Of a DNA stretch of 64,000 bases, positions 9,186-16,830 are shown piece after piece. This DNA is from Jannaschia marina (lineage in GTDB: Bacteria; Pseudomonadota; Alphaproteobacteria; Rhodobacterales; Rhodobacteraceae): contig NZ_JABVAX010000002.1 in NCBI RefSeq assembly GCF_013404595.1, positions 434,001 through 498,000 on the forward strand. Reading direction: 5' to 3'. Both the position numbers and the translations under genes were made by a program. The notes under the pieces were generated by a model. That model had not been told where the DNA came from, searched no databases, and saw only the letters and a list, made by a program, of their open reading frames with translations. Within the stretch, counting starts at the first letter, position 1. Each line of letters opens with the position of its first letter.

Positions 9186-9472
9186 AGGACATCACCACAC
9201 ATTATCTATGACCCGACCGGGGGCCATCGTTACCAGGCACCGGAACGGGCCGCTGCGGGGACAAGATGCCACCCGCGTCCCCACCGTTGTGCCGGGGAAT
9301 TCAGGCAACAATTGGACCGGAAAGATGAAATTATTGGAAACATCGGCACCAAAACTTGTCTCAACTCGACCCGACCGACGATGCGCACGCGGATTCGAGC
9401 CGCGGGCCCCGCGCAACGAAAAAGGGCCCCGCGTTCGCCGCAGGGCCCTCCGAATACCGGCTCCGGCGCGGT
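9186..9472. other. Intergenic region between the ompA-like gene and cpaE
   Basis: This 287-base stretch holds a clear terminator for the ompA-like transcript (9419-9451) and, closer to cpaE, the probable cpaE promoter region. A minus-strand GATAAT about 25 bases before the cpaE start could be a -10 box, but no good -35 is visible. No credible gene is seen. Confidence 0.5.
9419..9451 (-). terminator. Rho-independent terminator after the ompA-like gene
   Basis: On the minus strand an AGGGCCC arm, a GC-rich inner part with a GCGAAC turn, and GGGCCCT are followed by a run of T residues (TTTTTCG). It lies about 20 bases after the stop of the ompA-like gene and should end the cpaC-ompA transcript before cpaE. 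Confidence 0.85.
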
Positions 9473-10123
9473 TCAGCCGCCCCCGCCCTCCGTTCCGATG
9501 GTCAGTCGTGTGCTGCCGCTCGACGTGTAGTTGCGGTAGATGATCTGGCCGTATTTTCCGTCCAGAACCAGCGGGTTGTCGGCGACGAAACCCGAAACCT
9601 CGGTCACGGTGCGACGGTTCGCGCGTTCGCGCGACTGCGTCGGCACGAGGGGGCGCGTCTCGCCGAAGCTGACAAGGGCATCGAGCCGGCCGCGCGAGAC
9701 GCCGCGCTGTCCGAGATAGGCGACCGCGGCGCGGGCGCGCCGGCGACCGAGCGACTGGTTGTAGGCGTTCGAGCCGACCTTGTCGGTATGGCCGAAGACG
9801 CTGAAGCGGACCTCGGGGAAGGCACGCATGAACTCGGCCTGCTGGTCGAGCACGGCGCGCGCCGTGGCGTCGAGGCGGTCGCTGTTGAAGGCGAAGTTGA
9901 TCGTCGTCGGCACCTCGGCCGCGAACCGTGCGCCCAGATGCGACAGGGCCGGGGCCTCGCCGTTCATCACCAGCATGTTGCGCATGGTCGGGTCGCCGAA
10001 GCCGCCCTCGTCGATGCCGGCCCCGGCCTCGCGGTTGAAGCGGGCCCCGGTGCAGGCCGTCAGTCCACCGGCGGCGAGGCCGGTCAGCATCAGGCGGCGG
10101 GTGATAGCGTTCGTCTTCATCAT
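9473..10123 (-). CDS. OmpA-family lipoprotein of the tad cluster
   Basis: A 216-residue exported protein. The start is the double ATG at 10118-10123, one base after the cpaC stop, with GGAG six bases upstream. The signal sequence contains twin arginines (ITRRLMLTGL) and ends in the lipobox LTAC, so it may be a Tat-exported lipoprotein. The OmpA C-terminal peptidoglycan-binding domain (about 85-180) shows INFAFNSDRLD, FGHTDKVGS and the arginine pair near NQSLGRRRARA. Proteins like this in tad loci probably tie the secretin to the cell wall. The C-terminal tail (180-216) is Gly/Ser/Thr-rich. Translation is probably coupled to cpaC. Confidence 0.88.
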   Translation of the reverse strand: MMKTNAITRRLMLTGLAAGGLTACTGARFNREAGAGIDEGGFGDPTMRNMLVMNGEAPALSHLGARFAAEVPTTINFAFNSDRLDATARAVLDQQAEFMRAFPEVRFSVFGHTDKVGSNAYNQSLGRRRARAAVAYLGQRGVSRGRLDALVSFGETRPLVPTQSRERANRRTVTEVSGFVADNPLVLDGKYGQIIYRNYTSSGSTRLTIGTEGGGG

Positions 10124-10124
10124 A

Positions 10125-11489
10125 TCACTCCAGCACGTAACCATAATTGCCCGAGAAATCCTGCGCGGCGGCATCGCCCCCGCGAGAGGAGGCGCGGGTG
10201 CTCGTCGCGCTGCCGACGTTGCGGCCGTAGAGGAAGAGCTCGTTCTCGCTCGGCGGGCGGATGCGGTCGGTCGGAACCGAGAGCGTGCCCGATGTCGGCT
10301 GCACCAGATGCGCCGTCACGATGATGACGAGCTCCGTCTGCCGCCGCTGGTAGCCGGCGGACCGGAAGAGCGCGCCGAGCACGGGCAGATCGCCGAGGAG
10401 GGGAACCTGATTGATGTTGTCCGAGAAGTCGTCCTGCAGGATGCCGGCGATCGCGAAGCTCTGCCCGTCGCGCAGTTCCACCGTCGTGGCGGCGCGGCGC
10501 GTGTTGATCGCGGGGACAAGCGCGCCCCCGATGTCGGTCGCGTCCGCGCCCGTGTCGATCGAGGAGACCTGGCTCTCGAGAACGAGGTTGATGATGTCGT
10601 CGTCCACGACCGTCGGCGTGAAGTTCAGCACCACGCCGATCTCGCGGAAGTCGACGCCCACGTTGCCTTCGTCGTCGATGACGGGGATCGGGATCTCGCT
10701 GCCGGCGAGGAAGCCCGCGACCTGGCCCGACAGGGCGGTGAGGTTCGGCTCGGAGAGCGTGCGGACGACTCCACGCTCCTCGAGGGCCTGAAGCATGAGG
10801 TCGAAGTTGACCGAGCCCACGCCGAAGCTGACGTCGAGCTGTCCGGTGCTGTTGGCGACCGTCCCGGTCGTGCCGGTGAAGCTGCCATCGGTGGCGTTGC
10901 CGCTCAGCGATGCGCCGAGCTGCTTGGACACAGTACGCGACATCTCGGCGAAGCGCACCTTGAGCTGCACCTGCTGGGTGCCGCCGACGACCATCAGGTT
11001 CAGCACCCGCTCCGGTGCGTAGCGTTCGGCGATCTCGAGCGCCTGGTCCAGTTTCTGGACCGAGGAGACGATGCCCGACAGGACGATGCCGTCGTTCGCG
11101 GTGCGGACTTCGATGTGCTCGCCGGGCAGGAGCTCGTTCAGACGCTCCTTGAACTCGGCGACATCGGGGGTCACCTGCACCTCGACGTTGGTGATGAGCC
11201 GGCCGTCGGGGCCCAGAAGCGTCAGCGTCGTGCGCCCGGGCAGCTTGCCCAGCACGTAGACGGTGCGCTCCGACAGCGTGGCGATGTCCGCGATTTGCGG
11301 GTTGGCGACCGATAGCTCGGCGAAGGGGACGTCCGACTCAAGGACGATGGCCCGGTTGAGGGGCACGCGCAGGGCCCCCTGGGTCCGGCCCTCGCTCAGG
11401 CGCAGGGTCTGGGCGTAGGCGTCAGCGGCGGGCGTTCCGGAAATCAGAAACCCGAGCAACGCAGCCCGAAGGATCGTGCGAATTTTCAT
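10125..11489 (-). CDS. cpaC: Outer-membrane secretin CpaC/RcpA of the Tad pilus
   Basis: A 454-residue secretin subunit that forms the outer-membrane pore for the Flp pilus. The signal peptide MKIRTILRAALLGFLISG ends near AYAQ. The N-terminal pilus-specific domain (about 30-110) is followed by a BON/N-type domain (about 110-190) and the secretin beta domain (about 215-425), which contains VRTLSEPNLTALSGQVAGF, the hallmark of the family. I chose the ATG at 11489, which gives a normal signal peptide; a frame 11 codons longer exists but lacks one. The next gene, the OmpA-like lipoprotein, follows at once. It lies 630 bases downstream of cpaB. Confidence 0.95.
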   Translation of the reverse strand: MKIRTILRAALLGFLISGTPAADAYAQTLRLSEGRTQGALRVPLNRAIVLESDVPFAELSVANPQIADIATLSERTVYVLGKLPGRTTLTLLGPDGRLITNVEVQVTPDVAEFKERLNELLPGEHIEVRTANDGIVLSGIVSSVQKLDQALEIAERYAPERVLNLMVVGGTQQVQLKVRFAEMSRTVSKQLGASLSGNATDGSFTGTTGTVANSTGQLDVSFGVGSVNFDLMLQALEERGVVRTLSEPNLTALSGQVAGFLAGSEIPIPVIDDEGNVGVDFREIGVVLNFTPTVVDDDIINLVLESQVSSIDTGADATDIGGALVPAINTRRAATTVELRDGQSFAIAGILQDDFSDNINQVPLLGDLPVLGALFRSAGYQRRQTELVIIVTAHLVQPTSGTLSVPTDRIRPPSENELFLYGRNVGSATSTRASSRGGDAAAQDFSGNYGYVLE

Positions 11490-12119
11490 GTGACCTGCCT
11501 CTCTGATCACTCTGCTCAACAAACGGCGGATCTTCTGCCCGCATCGCGATCATGATTGCACAGACGCCGTTTTTTGCAACGAATCCCCCTCCGATGACGC
11601 AGATAACCGGCAGTTTTGACACAGTTTGCCCCTTTTGGGACACATTCGGCTGTGTTCGGAATGGGATCTCAAACGCTGTTTCGAGGTGGTTGCGATCCTC
11701 TTCCCTGGCCCGGATCGGGCGATTGATCCGCAGAAGTGACCGCACCCACGTACGTCGCGCGACATTCAACTTGGGATCGTTTGGATCATCCATCGGAGCG
11801 CGCCCGGCCGCCGGTTCCGAGCGCGGTGCGCAGCCCGATCGGCCGGCGACGGCACGACCTCATGCGGCATCTTGGAGAACAGTGTCCAGTTCGAGCGCGG
11901 ATGTCCCGTCTCTTGTCACCGTCGCGAAGATGCTCGCGAGATGTAGCCAGCTGCCCGCCAAGCAAGTGTGTTCCAGAGGGACGCGACGAGACTAACCAGC
12001 GATCCATCACCTACCGGAAACGGCAATGCGCGCCTTCGCGGTGAAGGCGCACATTGTTGATCGAGGTCAAGCGTGGCATCGCGACATCCAGAGCCGCGCG
12101 GCCGGCGGCGCGATGGAGT
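11490..12119. other. Long intergenic region between cpaB and cpaC
   Basis: There is no convincing gene in these 630 bases: the open frames on both strands show poor codon use and no family match. Near cpaB there is a 14-bp hairpin (12024-12056). Closer to cpaC lie an inverted ACACA-N6-TGTGT (11640-11655) and two GACACA-type elements, which could be regulator sites for the cpaC promoter; the AT-richer part at about 11550-11640 is the likely promoter area. Confidence 0.5.
12024..12056 (-). terminator. Strong 14-bp hairpin after cpaB, probable terminator
   Basis: Arms at 12024-12037 and 12043-12056 are complementary over 14 positions with one G.U pair on the transcribed strand, around a five-base loop. 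It begins about 65 bases after the cpaB stop. The tail on the minus strand (GCCGTTTCC) is only weakly T-rich, so it may be a terminator or a stabilising 3' hairpin. Confidence 0.55.
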
Positions 12120-12950
12120 TCAGCCCTGCTCGGGGCAGGGAACCGGCATCCGGACCACTTCGGCACCACGGCGGGTGCGCACGGAGCAGGTACGCTCCTG
12201 CTCGACGACCGGCGCTTCCTCCTGCGGACCGAGAATCTCTGCCAGCGTCGCCTCGACGGCCTCCGACTCGGACTCGTCCCGCACACCGACAAGGGCCAGC
12301 GTCAATCTGCCCGTCGCCTGTGCCTGTGCGAGTTTCGCGACCACGGCCGGCGTCACTTCCACGGTGATGTTGCGCGCGATCGTCGGGGCATTGCGTTCCG
12401 TATCGGTCTGCTGGTCGATCGCGATCAGCGGAAGATTCGCATGGATCAGACGGGTCACCCCGCCCTGGCCACCACCGCCGGTCCAGTAGACGTCGACACG
12501 GTCGCCCGGACGAAGGAACCCCGACACGCCGGAATTCACATTGACCTGCAGCGTGAACGCCCGCATCCCCGGCGTCAGCGCAGCCGCGATACCGGCTTCC
12601 TGTCCGGGGCGGGTCACCTTGACGAGCAGTACGGGTTCGTCGCGCTCCATCGCGCGCAGCACGGTGCGGTTTCCTTCCTCCTCGGACGGAAAGATCGCGT
12701 CGAGCGTGTCGAAGGCACCGGCCGGCACCGCGTCGGCAGGCCAGGCCACGGCGCGGACGTCGTCGGGCGTCAACACATCACCGTAGCGCATCGGGCGCTT
12801 TACGACGAAGACGTCGCGCACGGGAACGACGGCTTCCTGGGTGCGGGCGAGAGCGTTCTGGTACTGGTCGAACCGCCCCTTGGCGGTGTTGACGGCGAAT
12901 CCGGCCAGGCCCAGGCCGACCAGAAGCAAGAGGCCGAAGATGAGGCGCAT
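12120..12950 (-). CDS. cpaB: Tad pilus assembly protein CpaB/RcpC
   Basis: A 276-residue protein, periplasmic with an N-terminal membrane anchor (MRLIFGLLLLVGLGLAGFAV, residues 1-20). It contains the SAF/RcpC domain (about 45-125, with VVPVRDVFVVKRPMRYGDVL) and a second beta domain (about 130-220, with RAFTLQVNVNSGVSGFLRPG). Its proposed role is to stabilise the CpaC secretin or gate the pilus pore. The ATG at 12950 has AAGGAAGA upstream. A C-terminal tail has two cysteines (ERTCSVRTRRG and PVPCPEQG), which could form a disulfide. It is separated from the pilin genes by a terminator and from cpaC by 630 bases, so it may be a single-gene unit. Confidence 0.92.
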   Translation of the reverse strand: MRLIFGLLLLVGLGLAGFAVNTAKGRFDQYQNALARTQEAVVPVRDVFVVKRPMRYGDVLTPDDVRAVAWPADAVPAGAFDTLDAIFPSEEEGNRTVLRAMERDEPVLLVKVTRPGQEAGIAAALTPGMRAFTLQVNVNSGVSGFLRPGDRVDVYWTGGGGQGGVTRLIHANLPLIAIDQQTDTERNAPTIARNITVEVTPAVVAKLAQAQATGRLTLALVGVRDESESEAVEATLAEILGPQEEAPVVEQERTCSVRTRRGAEVVRMPVPCPEQG

Positions 12951-13037
12951 CTGTTTCTTCCTTGTTAAACCACGGCCCGCGTCGCACGGGCGATCGTTTC
13001 CGGTCTGACGCCCGATTGCGGCAATTCCATGGACCGG

Positions 13038-13053
13038 CATGGGTTATCCCATG
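13038..13053. promoter_or_regulatory. Palindrome upstream of cpaB, possible operator
   Basis: CATGGGTTATCCCATG is a 6-bp-arm inverted repeat located 88 bases before the cpaB start, flanked by further CCATGG elements. It may be a regulator site in the cpaB promoter, but no regulator is known to me. Confidence 0.3.
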
Positions 13054-13090
13054 GCTGTCCTAACGATGGGTTAAGCCGTGCTCGAAACGC

Positions 13091-13121
13091 AAAAAGCGCC
13101 CGGTCCGGGACCTGGGCGCTT
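13091..13121 (-). terminator. Rho-independent terminator after the flp pilin genes
   Basis: On the minus strand AAGCGCCC, an inner GGTCC/GGACC stem and GGGCGCTT are followed by TTTGCG. It lies about 20 bases after the last pilin gene and should close the pilin transcript before cpaB. Confidence 0.85.
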
Positions 13122-13142
13122 GAAGCGTGGATCGCTGTCGGA

Positions 13143-13406
13143 TCAGCGGTTGACGCCGGTCGCGGCGGTGCCCTCGGTGTAGGTCGAGCTGTTCGCGGTA
13201 AAGGTGGCGCTCGACGGGAAAGGACTCGCGACCGGATCCTGGTTGGCGAGAGTTTGGCCGACGTCGCCAGAGAGGTTCTGGATGCCGCCCGAGACGACCG
13301 ACATGACGGCGAGGCCGAGGCCTACGAGAGCGGCGGTCAGGACGACCCAGTCGACCGTCACGGCACCGGATTCGTCGTTGATGAAGGCGTTGATGGTGCG
13401 CAGCAT
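13143..13406 (-). CDS. flp: Flp-type pilin, copy 1 (most diverged)
   Basis: An 87-residue Flp family prepilin. The leader MLRTINAFINDESG is followed by a cleavage point G/AVTVD and a hydrophobic helix (WVVLTAALVGLGLAVMSVV). It is the major-pilin type substrate of CpaA. The canonical Glu5-Tyr6 after the cleavage site is Asp5-Trp6 here, as in the two neighbouring copies. The C-terminal tail (about 55-87) differs from the other two: it has VASPFPSSATFTANSS instead of GADVFNGNATFTANSS. It is third in a tandem of three on the same strand and is followed by a terminator. Confidence 0.9.
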   Translation of the reverse strand: MLRTINAFINDESGAVTVDWVVLTAALVGLGLAVMSVVSGGIQNLSGDVGQTLANQDPVASPFPSSATFTANSSTYTEGTAATGVNR

Positions 13407-13474
13407 GGGAGGAGTTCCTCGTTAAAGGTGGATCCGTCGGATCCAGGCTGACCTATTACGGTATCGGGATTGGC

Positions 13475-13501
13475 GGGCCCCCGCGCAGGACGCGGGGGCC
13501 C
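13475..13501 (-). terminator. GC-rich hairpin between flp copies 2 and 1
   Basis: A perfect 11-bp stem (gggcccccgcg and its complement) with a five-base loop lies about 25 bases after the stop of pilin copy 2. No T tract follows, so it may attenuate transcription or protect the 3' end of pilin mRNA, giving different dosage of the copies. Confidence 0.6.
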
Positions 13502-13526
13502 CGGATCAGATATCCGCGTTGCGGAC

Positions 13527-13796
13527 TTAGTTGTTGGAGCCGTGCGAGGGGGCGGTGCCGACCGTATAGGTCGAGCTGTTCGCGGTAAACGTCGCGTTGC
13601 CGTTGAAGACATCCGCACCCGGGGCCTGGTTGGCGAGGGTCTGGCCGATGTCGCCTGAAAGGTTCTGGATACCACCCGAGACGACCGACATGACGGCGAG
13701 GCCGAGGCCCACGAGGGCGGCGGTCAGGACCACCCAGTCGACCGTCACGGCACCGGATTCGTCGTTGATGAAGGCGTTGATGTTGTTGATGATCAT
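13527..13796 (-). CDS. flp: Flp-type pilin, copy 2
   Basis: An 89-residue Flp prepilin with leader MIINNINAFINDESG and cleavage before AVTVDW. The mature region differs from copy 3 at a single residue (GADVF versus GADAF) while the leaders differ more. The tail ends GTAPSHGSNN. Such near identity points to recent duplication or gene conversion. It probably supplies the bulk pilin together with copy 3. A GC-rich hairpin follows its stop, and AAGGAAGA lies ahead of the start. Confidence 0.92.
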   Translation of the reverse strand: MIINNINAFINDESGAVTVDWVVLTAALVGLGLAVMSVVSGGIQNLSGDIGQTLANQAPGADVFNGNATFTANSSTYTVGTAPSHGSNN

Positions 13797-13849
13797 GGTC
13801 TTCTTCCTTGAACTGGGCCGTTGACTGCGCGGCCGAAGGGTTTGCTCGA

Positions 13850-13867
13850 CCCGTGCCGGAGCACGGG
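13850..13867 (-). terminator. Short hairpin between flp copies 3 and 2
   Basis: A 7-bp perfect stem (cccgtgc/gcacggg) with a four-base loop lies about 24 bases after the stop of pilin copy 3. It lacks a T tract. It occupies the same relative place as the larger hairpin after copy 2. Confidence 0.45.
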
Positions 13868-13891
13868 CCGATTGATATGGGGAGCGCCGAC

Positions 13892-14158
13892 TTAGTTGTT
13901 GGAGCCGTGCGAGGGGGCGGTGCCGACCGTATAGGTCGAGCTGTTCGCAGTGAACGTCGCGTTGCCGTTGAAGGCGTCTGCACCCGGGGCCTGGTTGGCC
14001 AGCGTCTGGCCGATGTCGCCCGAGAGGTTCTGGATGCCGCCGGAAACGACCGACATGACGGCGAGGCCGAGGCCCACGAGCGCGGCGGTCAGGACAACCC
14101 AGTCGACCGTCACGGCACCGGATTCGTCGTTGATGAAGGTGTTGATGGAGTTCAGCAT
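13892..14158 (-). CDS. flp: Flp-type pilin, copy 3 (promoter-proximal)
   Basis: An 88-residue Flp prepilin beginning MLNSINTFINDESG at the ATG 14156-14158; a longer open frame upstream has no pilin features, so the short start is right. Cleavage is before AVTVDWVVLTAALVG, again with Asp5-Trp6. Mature residues are almost identical to copy 2. As the first of the three genes it probably carries the promoter, in the long upstream intergenic region. Confidence 0.92.
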   Translation of the reverse strand: MLNSINTFINDESGAVTVDWVVLTAALVGLGLAVMSVVSGGIQNLSGDIGQTLANQAPGADAFNGNATFTANSSTYTVGTAPSHGSNN

Positions 14159-14906
14159 TGGTTCAGTCCTTGGTAAGTTCACGTTCAGTTGTCTCGTCAG
14201 GCCGTCTCGCCCTTTCGATGAAGCCGTTCTGACGGGCAAACGGGGCGGGAATGAGACGCGTTGGGGACGAGTCAGGGGAAATACGCGGGTCAAAGAAAGG
14301 TGATTTTTCCCCAAGGCACTGATTTAAAACGCGATCCGGCGCGTGATCGGAAGATTTCGAGTCAAATGCCGAGGATCCGGCCCCATAGAGCGTGCCCTGA
14401 CCGACTCGCCTTTGATCGCCTCTGAACCCCGTCGCCTGAAAGAAGCGAGGGCCGCGCCTGCCAGCACGACCCTCTGTCCCTCGGAAGATCCGATGGAAGC
14501 TTGGTGACGTTTTCCTCTTGTCCGCTCCGCCTGCCAACGGAGGGTGGGGCTGCTCGATCGTCACGTTTCCTGCCCGAGTGTCCCGGTGCTTCTTTTTGAT
14601 CCGTCGTCCGGGCGGTCTGCCATCGCCCGTTCAGCGGATGAGACGGGTATGCGGGGCAATTGCGGCAAGATCGTGTCGCATTTGGTTCAAATTGCGGACA
14701 ATCCCGATTTCACAGGAAATTAACGCGTCTTTGGCAACACGAAGCCGGCCGGGCGAGGGCATCGCGACGGCGCAAGGGGGCCGAACAGGGGCCGACGCGT
14801 GGCATATGTCACAGCCGGGCCACTTCCGCGCGGGCCCGCCATGACAGGTGGAGGGCCATATGGCATCTTCGGGCAAAACCAGGCCGAAACGGCAGAGCAG
14901 TCAGAC
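14159..14906. other. Long divergent intergenic region between flp and the lytic transglycosylase gene
   Basis: About 750 bases without a credible gene. It must hold the promoter of the pilin genes (minus strand) and of the transglycosylase (plus strand). An AT-richer patch at about 14280-14340 is a candidate pilin promoter area. An AATTGCGG element occurs twice at 14658 and 14690, 32 bases apart, and could be a regulator site. No tRNA or known riboswitch was recognised. Confidence 0.5.
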
Positions 14907-15761
14907 ATGAAAGCCTTTCTCATCCCCGCGGTCGCCATCGCGCTCTCGCTCACGCTGCCGGTCGCACCGGCCAGCGCGGAGTTCACCTTCAAGCGCGTGC
15001 GCCCGCCCGCGAGCGGCACGGCGAGCCGGATCACCGTCCAGATCACGCCCGAGGATTTCGAGGAGCAGCAATCGCCGTCGCGCGCGCCGCGGCCCGCCGC
15101 TCCCGAGGCCCCGCAGCTCGCCAGCGCCCGTACCGCGCCGTCGGAGCCGCGCGGTGGGCGCAGCAACCATCAGGCCTGGTTCTGGTCCGCCGTCTCGCCC
15201 AGTATCGAGGCGACGCCGGGTCGTTTCACCAAGGCCGCGCAGGTCGCGGCCCGTCCGCCCGAGGGCAGTGGCGTGCGCGCGCCCTCGCTCGCTCAGCTCC
15301 AGGCCATCGCCAAGCTCCACGGCCCCGAGATCCTCGCGCGTTCCGTCGGTACGCGGGTCTCGCCCGCGCTGGTCCTCGCGCTCATCTCGGTCGAGTCGGG
15401 CGGGCGCGTCACCGCGGTGTCGAACAAGGGCGCGCAGGGGCTGATGCAGCTCATCCCCGCCACCGCAGAGCGGTTCGGCGTCTCCGACGCAAACGATCCG
15501 GCGCAGAACATCCAGGGCGGCATCGCCTATCTCGACTGGCTGATGGGCGAGTTCGGCAACGATCCCGTGCTGGCTCTCGCAGGCTACAACGCGGGCGAAG
15601 GGGCCGTGCGGCGCAACGGCGGCGTTCCGCCCTATGCCGAAACGCGGGCCTACGTGCCGAAGGTTCTCGCCGCCTGGAACGTCGCGCGCCAGATGTGCCT
15701 CACGCCGCCGGTGTTGCCGGGCGACGGCTGCGTCTTCAATCCGACCTTGACAGATTCCTGA
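14907..15761 (+). CDS. Secreted lytic transglycosylase
   Basis: A 284-residue exported peptidoglycan lytic transglycosylase, SLT/goose-lysozyme-like. The start at 14907 gives a clean signal peptide (MKAFLIPAVAIALSLTLPVA, cleavage near ASA-E). After a Pro/Ala-rich linker (about 55-125) the SLT domain (about 140-250) shows ALISVESGGRVTAVSNKGAQ with the catalytic Glu in the VESGG motif, GLMQLIPATAERFGV, and GYNAGEGAV, all family hallmarks. It lies alone on the plus strand opposite the pilin genes; such enzymes open the wall for envelope machines, so a link with pilus insertion is possible but not shown. Confidence 0.92.
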   Translation: MKAFLIPAVAIALSLTLPVAPASAEFTFKRVRPPASGTASRITVQITPEDFEEQQSPSRAPRPAAPEAPQLASARTAPSEPRGGRSNHQAWFWSAVSPSIEATPGRFTKAAQVAARPPEGSGVRAPSLAQLQAIAKLHGPEILARSVGTRVSPALVLALISVESGGRVTAVSNKGAQGLMQLIPATAERFGVSDANDPAQNIQGGIAYLDWLMGEFGNDPVLALAGYNAGEGAVRRNGGVPPYAETRAYVPKVLAAWNVARQMCLTPPVLPGDGCVFNPTLTDS

Positions 15762-15799
15762 TCCCGCCATTCCTCCGGCGCGAAACACGCCACGGGGAT

Positions 15800-15820
15800 C
15801 CGGGGGTGCGAAACCCCCGG
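15800..15820. terminator. Hairpin between convergent genes
   Basis: CCGGGGGT and ACCCCCGG form an 8-bp stem with a five-base loop in the 75-base gap between the transglycosylase (plus) and the GNAT gene (minus). It can serve both directions, but no clear T tract follows on either side. Confidence 0.5.
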
Positions 15821-15836
15821 CGGCGCAGGGCGTCGG

Positions 15837-16130
15837 TCAGGCGATGACGTCCGCCCACGCGGGGTGACGCCGCGCCTGGGCCTTCACGAAGGGGCAGAGG
15901 GCGACGACGCGCGTCCCCTCGGCCCGCATGTCCGCCACCATCCGCTCGGCGAGGGCCAGGCCCACGCCCCGTCCGCGGAAGGCGTCGGGCACGCCGGTGT
16001 GGTCCACGATGATCTGCGTCGCGCCGAGGCGGGAATAGGTCATCTCCGCCTCCACACCGCCCTCGCGGTAGATCCAGCGGCCCCCGCTCCCGCCGTCCTC
16101 GCGGGCGATCTCGCCCGGCAGGTCGCTCAT
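15837..16130 (-). CDS. Small GNAT-like N-acetyltransferase (YjdJ/COG2388 type)
   Basis: A 97-residue single-domain protein. The acetyl-CoA-binding signature is VPDAFRGRGVGLALAERMV (about 47-65), matching the RxxGxG/A motif of GNAT folds, and the C-terminal CPFVKAQARRHPAW is typical of the short GNAT subgroup. The substrate is not known. It starts seven bases after the scoB stop on the same strand and is probably in that operon. Confidence 0.85.
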   Translation of the reverse strand: MSDLPGEIAREDGGSGGRWIYREGGVEAEMTYSRLGATQIIVDHTGVPDAFRGRGVGLALAERMVADMRAEGTRVVALCPFVKAQARRHPAWADVIA

Positions 16131-16137
16131 GCGGTGC

Positions 16138-16767
16138 TCACGCGACCAGCGTGGCCTCGGTCAGATCCCGCAGCTCCGCCTCGCTCACGCCCTCGGCCAG
16201 TTCCACGATCCTCAGGCCGCCCTCGACCACGTCGAGCACGCCGAGGTTCGTGATGATCCGGTCGACCACGCCCTGACCCGTCAGCGGCAGCGTGCATTCC
16301 TTCAGAACCTTCGACTGCCCGTGCTTGTTGGCATGATCCATCACCACCACCACACGGCCCACGCCGGCCACCAGGTCCATCGCGCCGCCCATCCCCTTGA
16401 CCAGCTTGCCGGGGATCATCCAGTTCGCCAGGTCGCCGTTCTCGGCCACTTCCATCGCGCCCAGGATCGCCATGGCGATCTTGCCGCCGCGGATCATGCC
16501 GAAGCTCTGCGCGCTGTCGAAATAGGCGGTCTTCGGCAGCTCGGTGATCGTCTGCTTGCCCGCGTTGATGAGATCCGCGTCCTCTTCGCCCTCGATCGGG
16601 AAGGGGCCCATGCCGAGCATCCCGTTCTCGGATTGCAGCGTCACCTCGATGCCCTCGGGGATGTGGTTCGACACCAGCGTCGGGATCCCGATGCCGAGGT
16701 TCACGTACCAGCCGTCCTGCAGCTCTTGCGCGGCGCGCGCGGCCATCTGATTGCGGTCCCAGGGCAT
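16138..16767 (-). CDS. scoB: 3-oxoacid CoA-transferase subunit B
   Basis: A 209-residue beta subunit of succinyl-CoA:3-ketoacid (or acetate/acetoacetyl) CoA-transferase, which moves CoA onto acetoacetate for ketone-body or PHB breakdown. The start at 16767 ([16 protein letters not shown]) is the usual one. The catalytic Glu lies in [11 protein letters not shown] (about residue 51), and [11 protein letters not shown] and [10 protein letters not shown] are conserved. Unusually, the alpha subunit gene is not adjacent: a LOV-domain kinase-like gene lies between them on the same strand. Confidence 0.93.
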   Translation of the reverse strand: MPWDRNQMAARAAQELQDGWYVNLGIGIPTLVSNHIPEGIEVTLQSENGMLGMGPFPIEGEEDADLINAGKQTITELPKTAYFDSAQSFGMIRGGKIAMAILGAMEVAENGDLANWMIPGKLVKGMGGAMDLVAGVGRVVVVMDHANKHGQSKVLKECTLPLTGQGVVDRIITNLGVLDVVEGGLRIVELAEGVSEAELRDLTEATLVA

Positions 16768-16830
16768 GTCTCGTCCTCGCTGTCTCAAATCTCGGCCCGA
16801 GTCCTGCGCCACTTTGCGCCGGACGTAAAG

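Noticed and set aside
11422-11793. A 123-codon minus-strand frame covering the cpaC upstream region
   Set aside because: It overlaps the cpaC start out of frame, has no ribosome site and no recognisable domain.
14163-14564. A 133-codon minus-strand frame before the pilin genes
   Set aside because: Composition is unlike coding neighbours, no ribosome site, and it occupies the probable promoter area.
14640-14720. GGTTCAAAT and TTAAC considered as a tRNA piece or CtrA site
   Set aside because: No cloverleaf pairing; only a half site TTAAC is present and not the TTAA-N7-TTAA pair.
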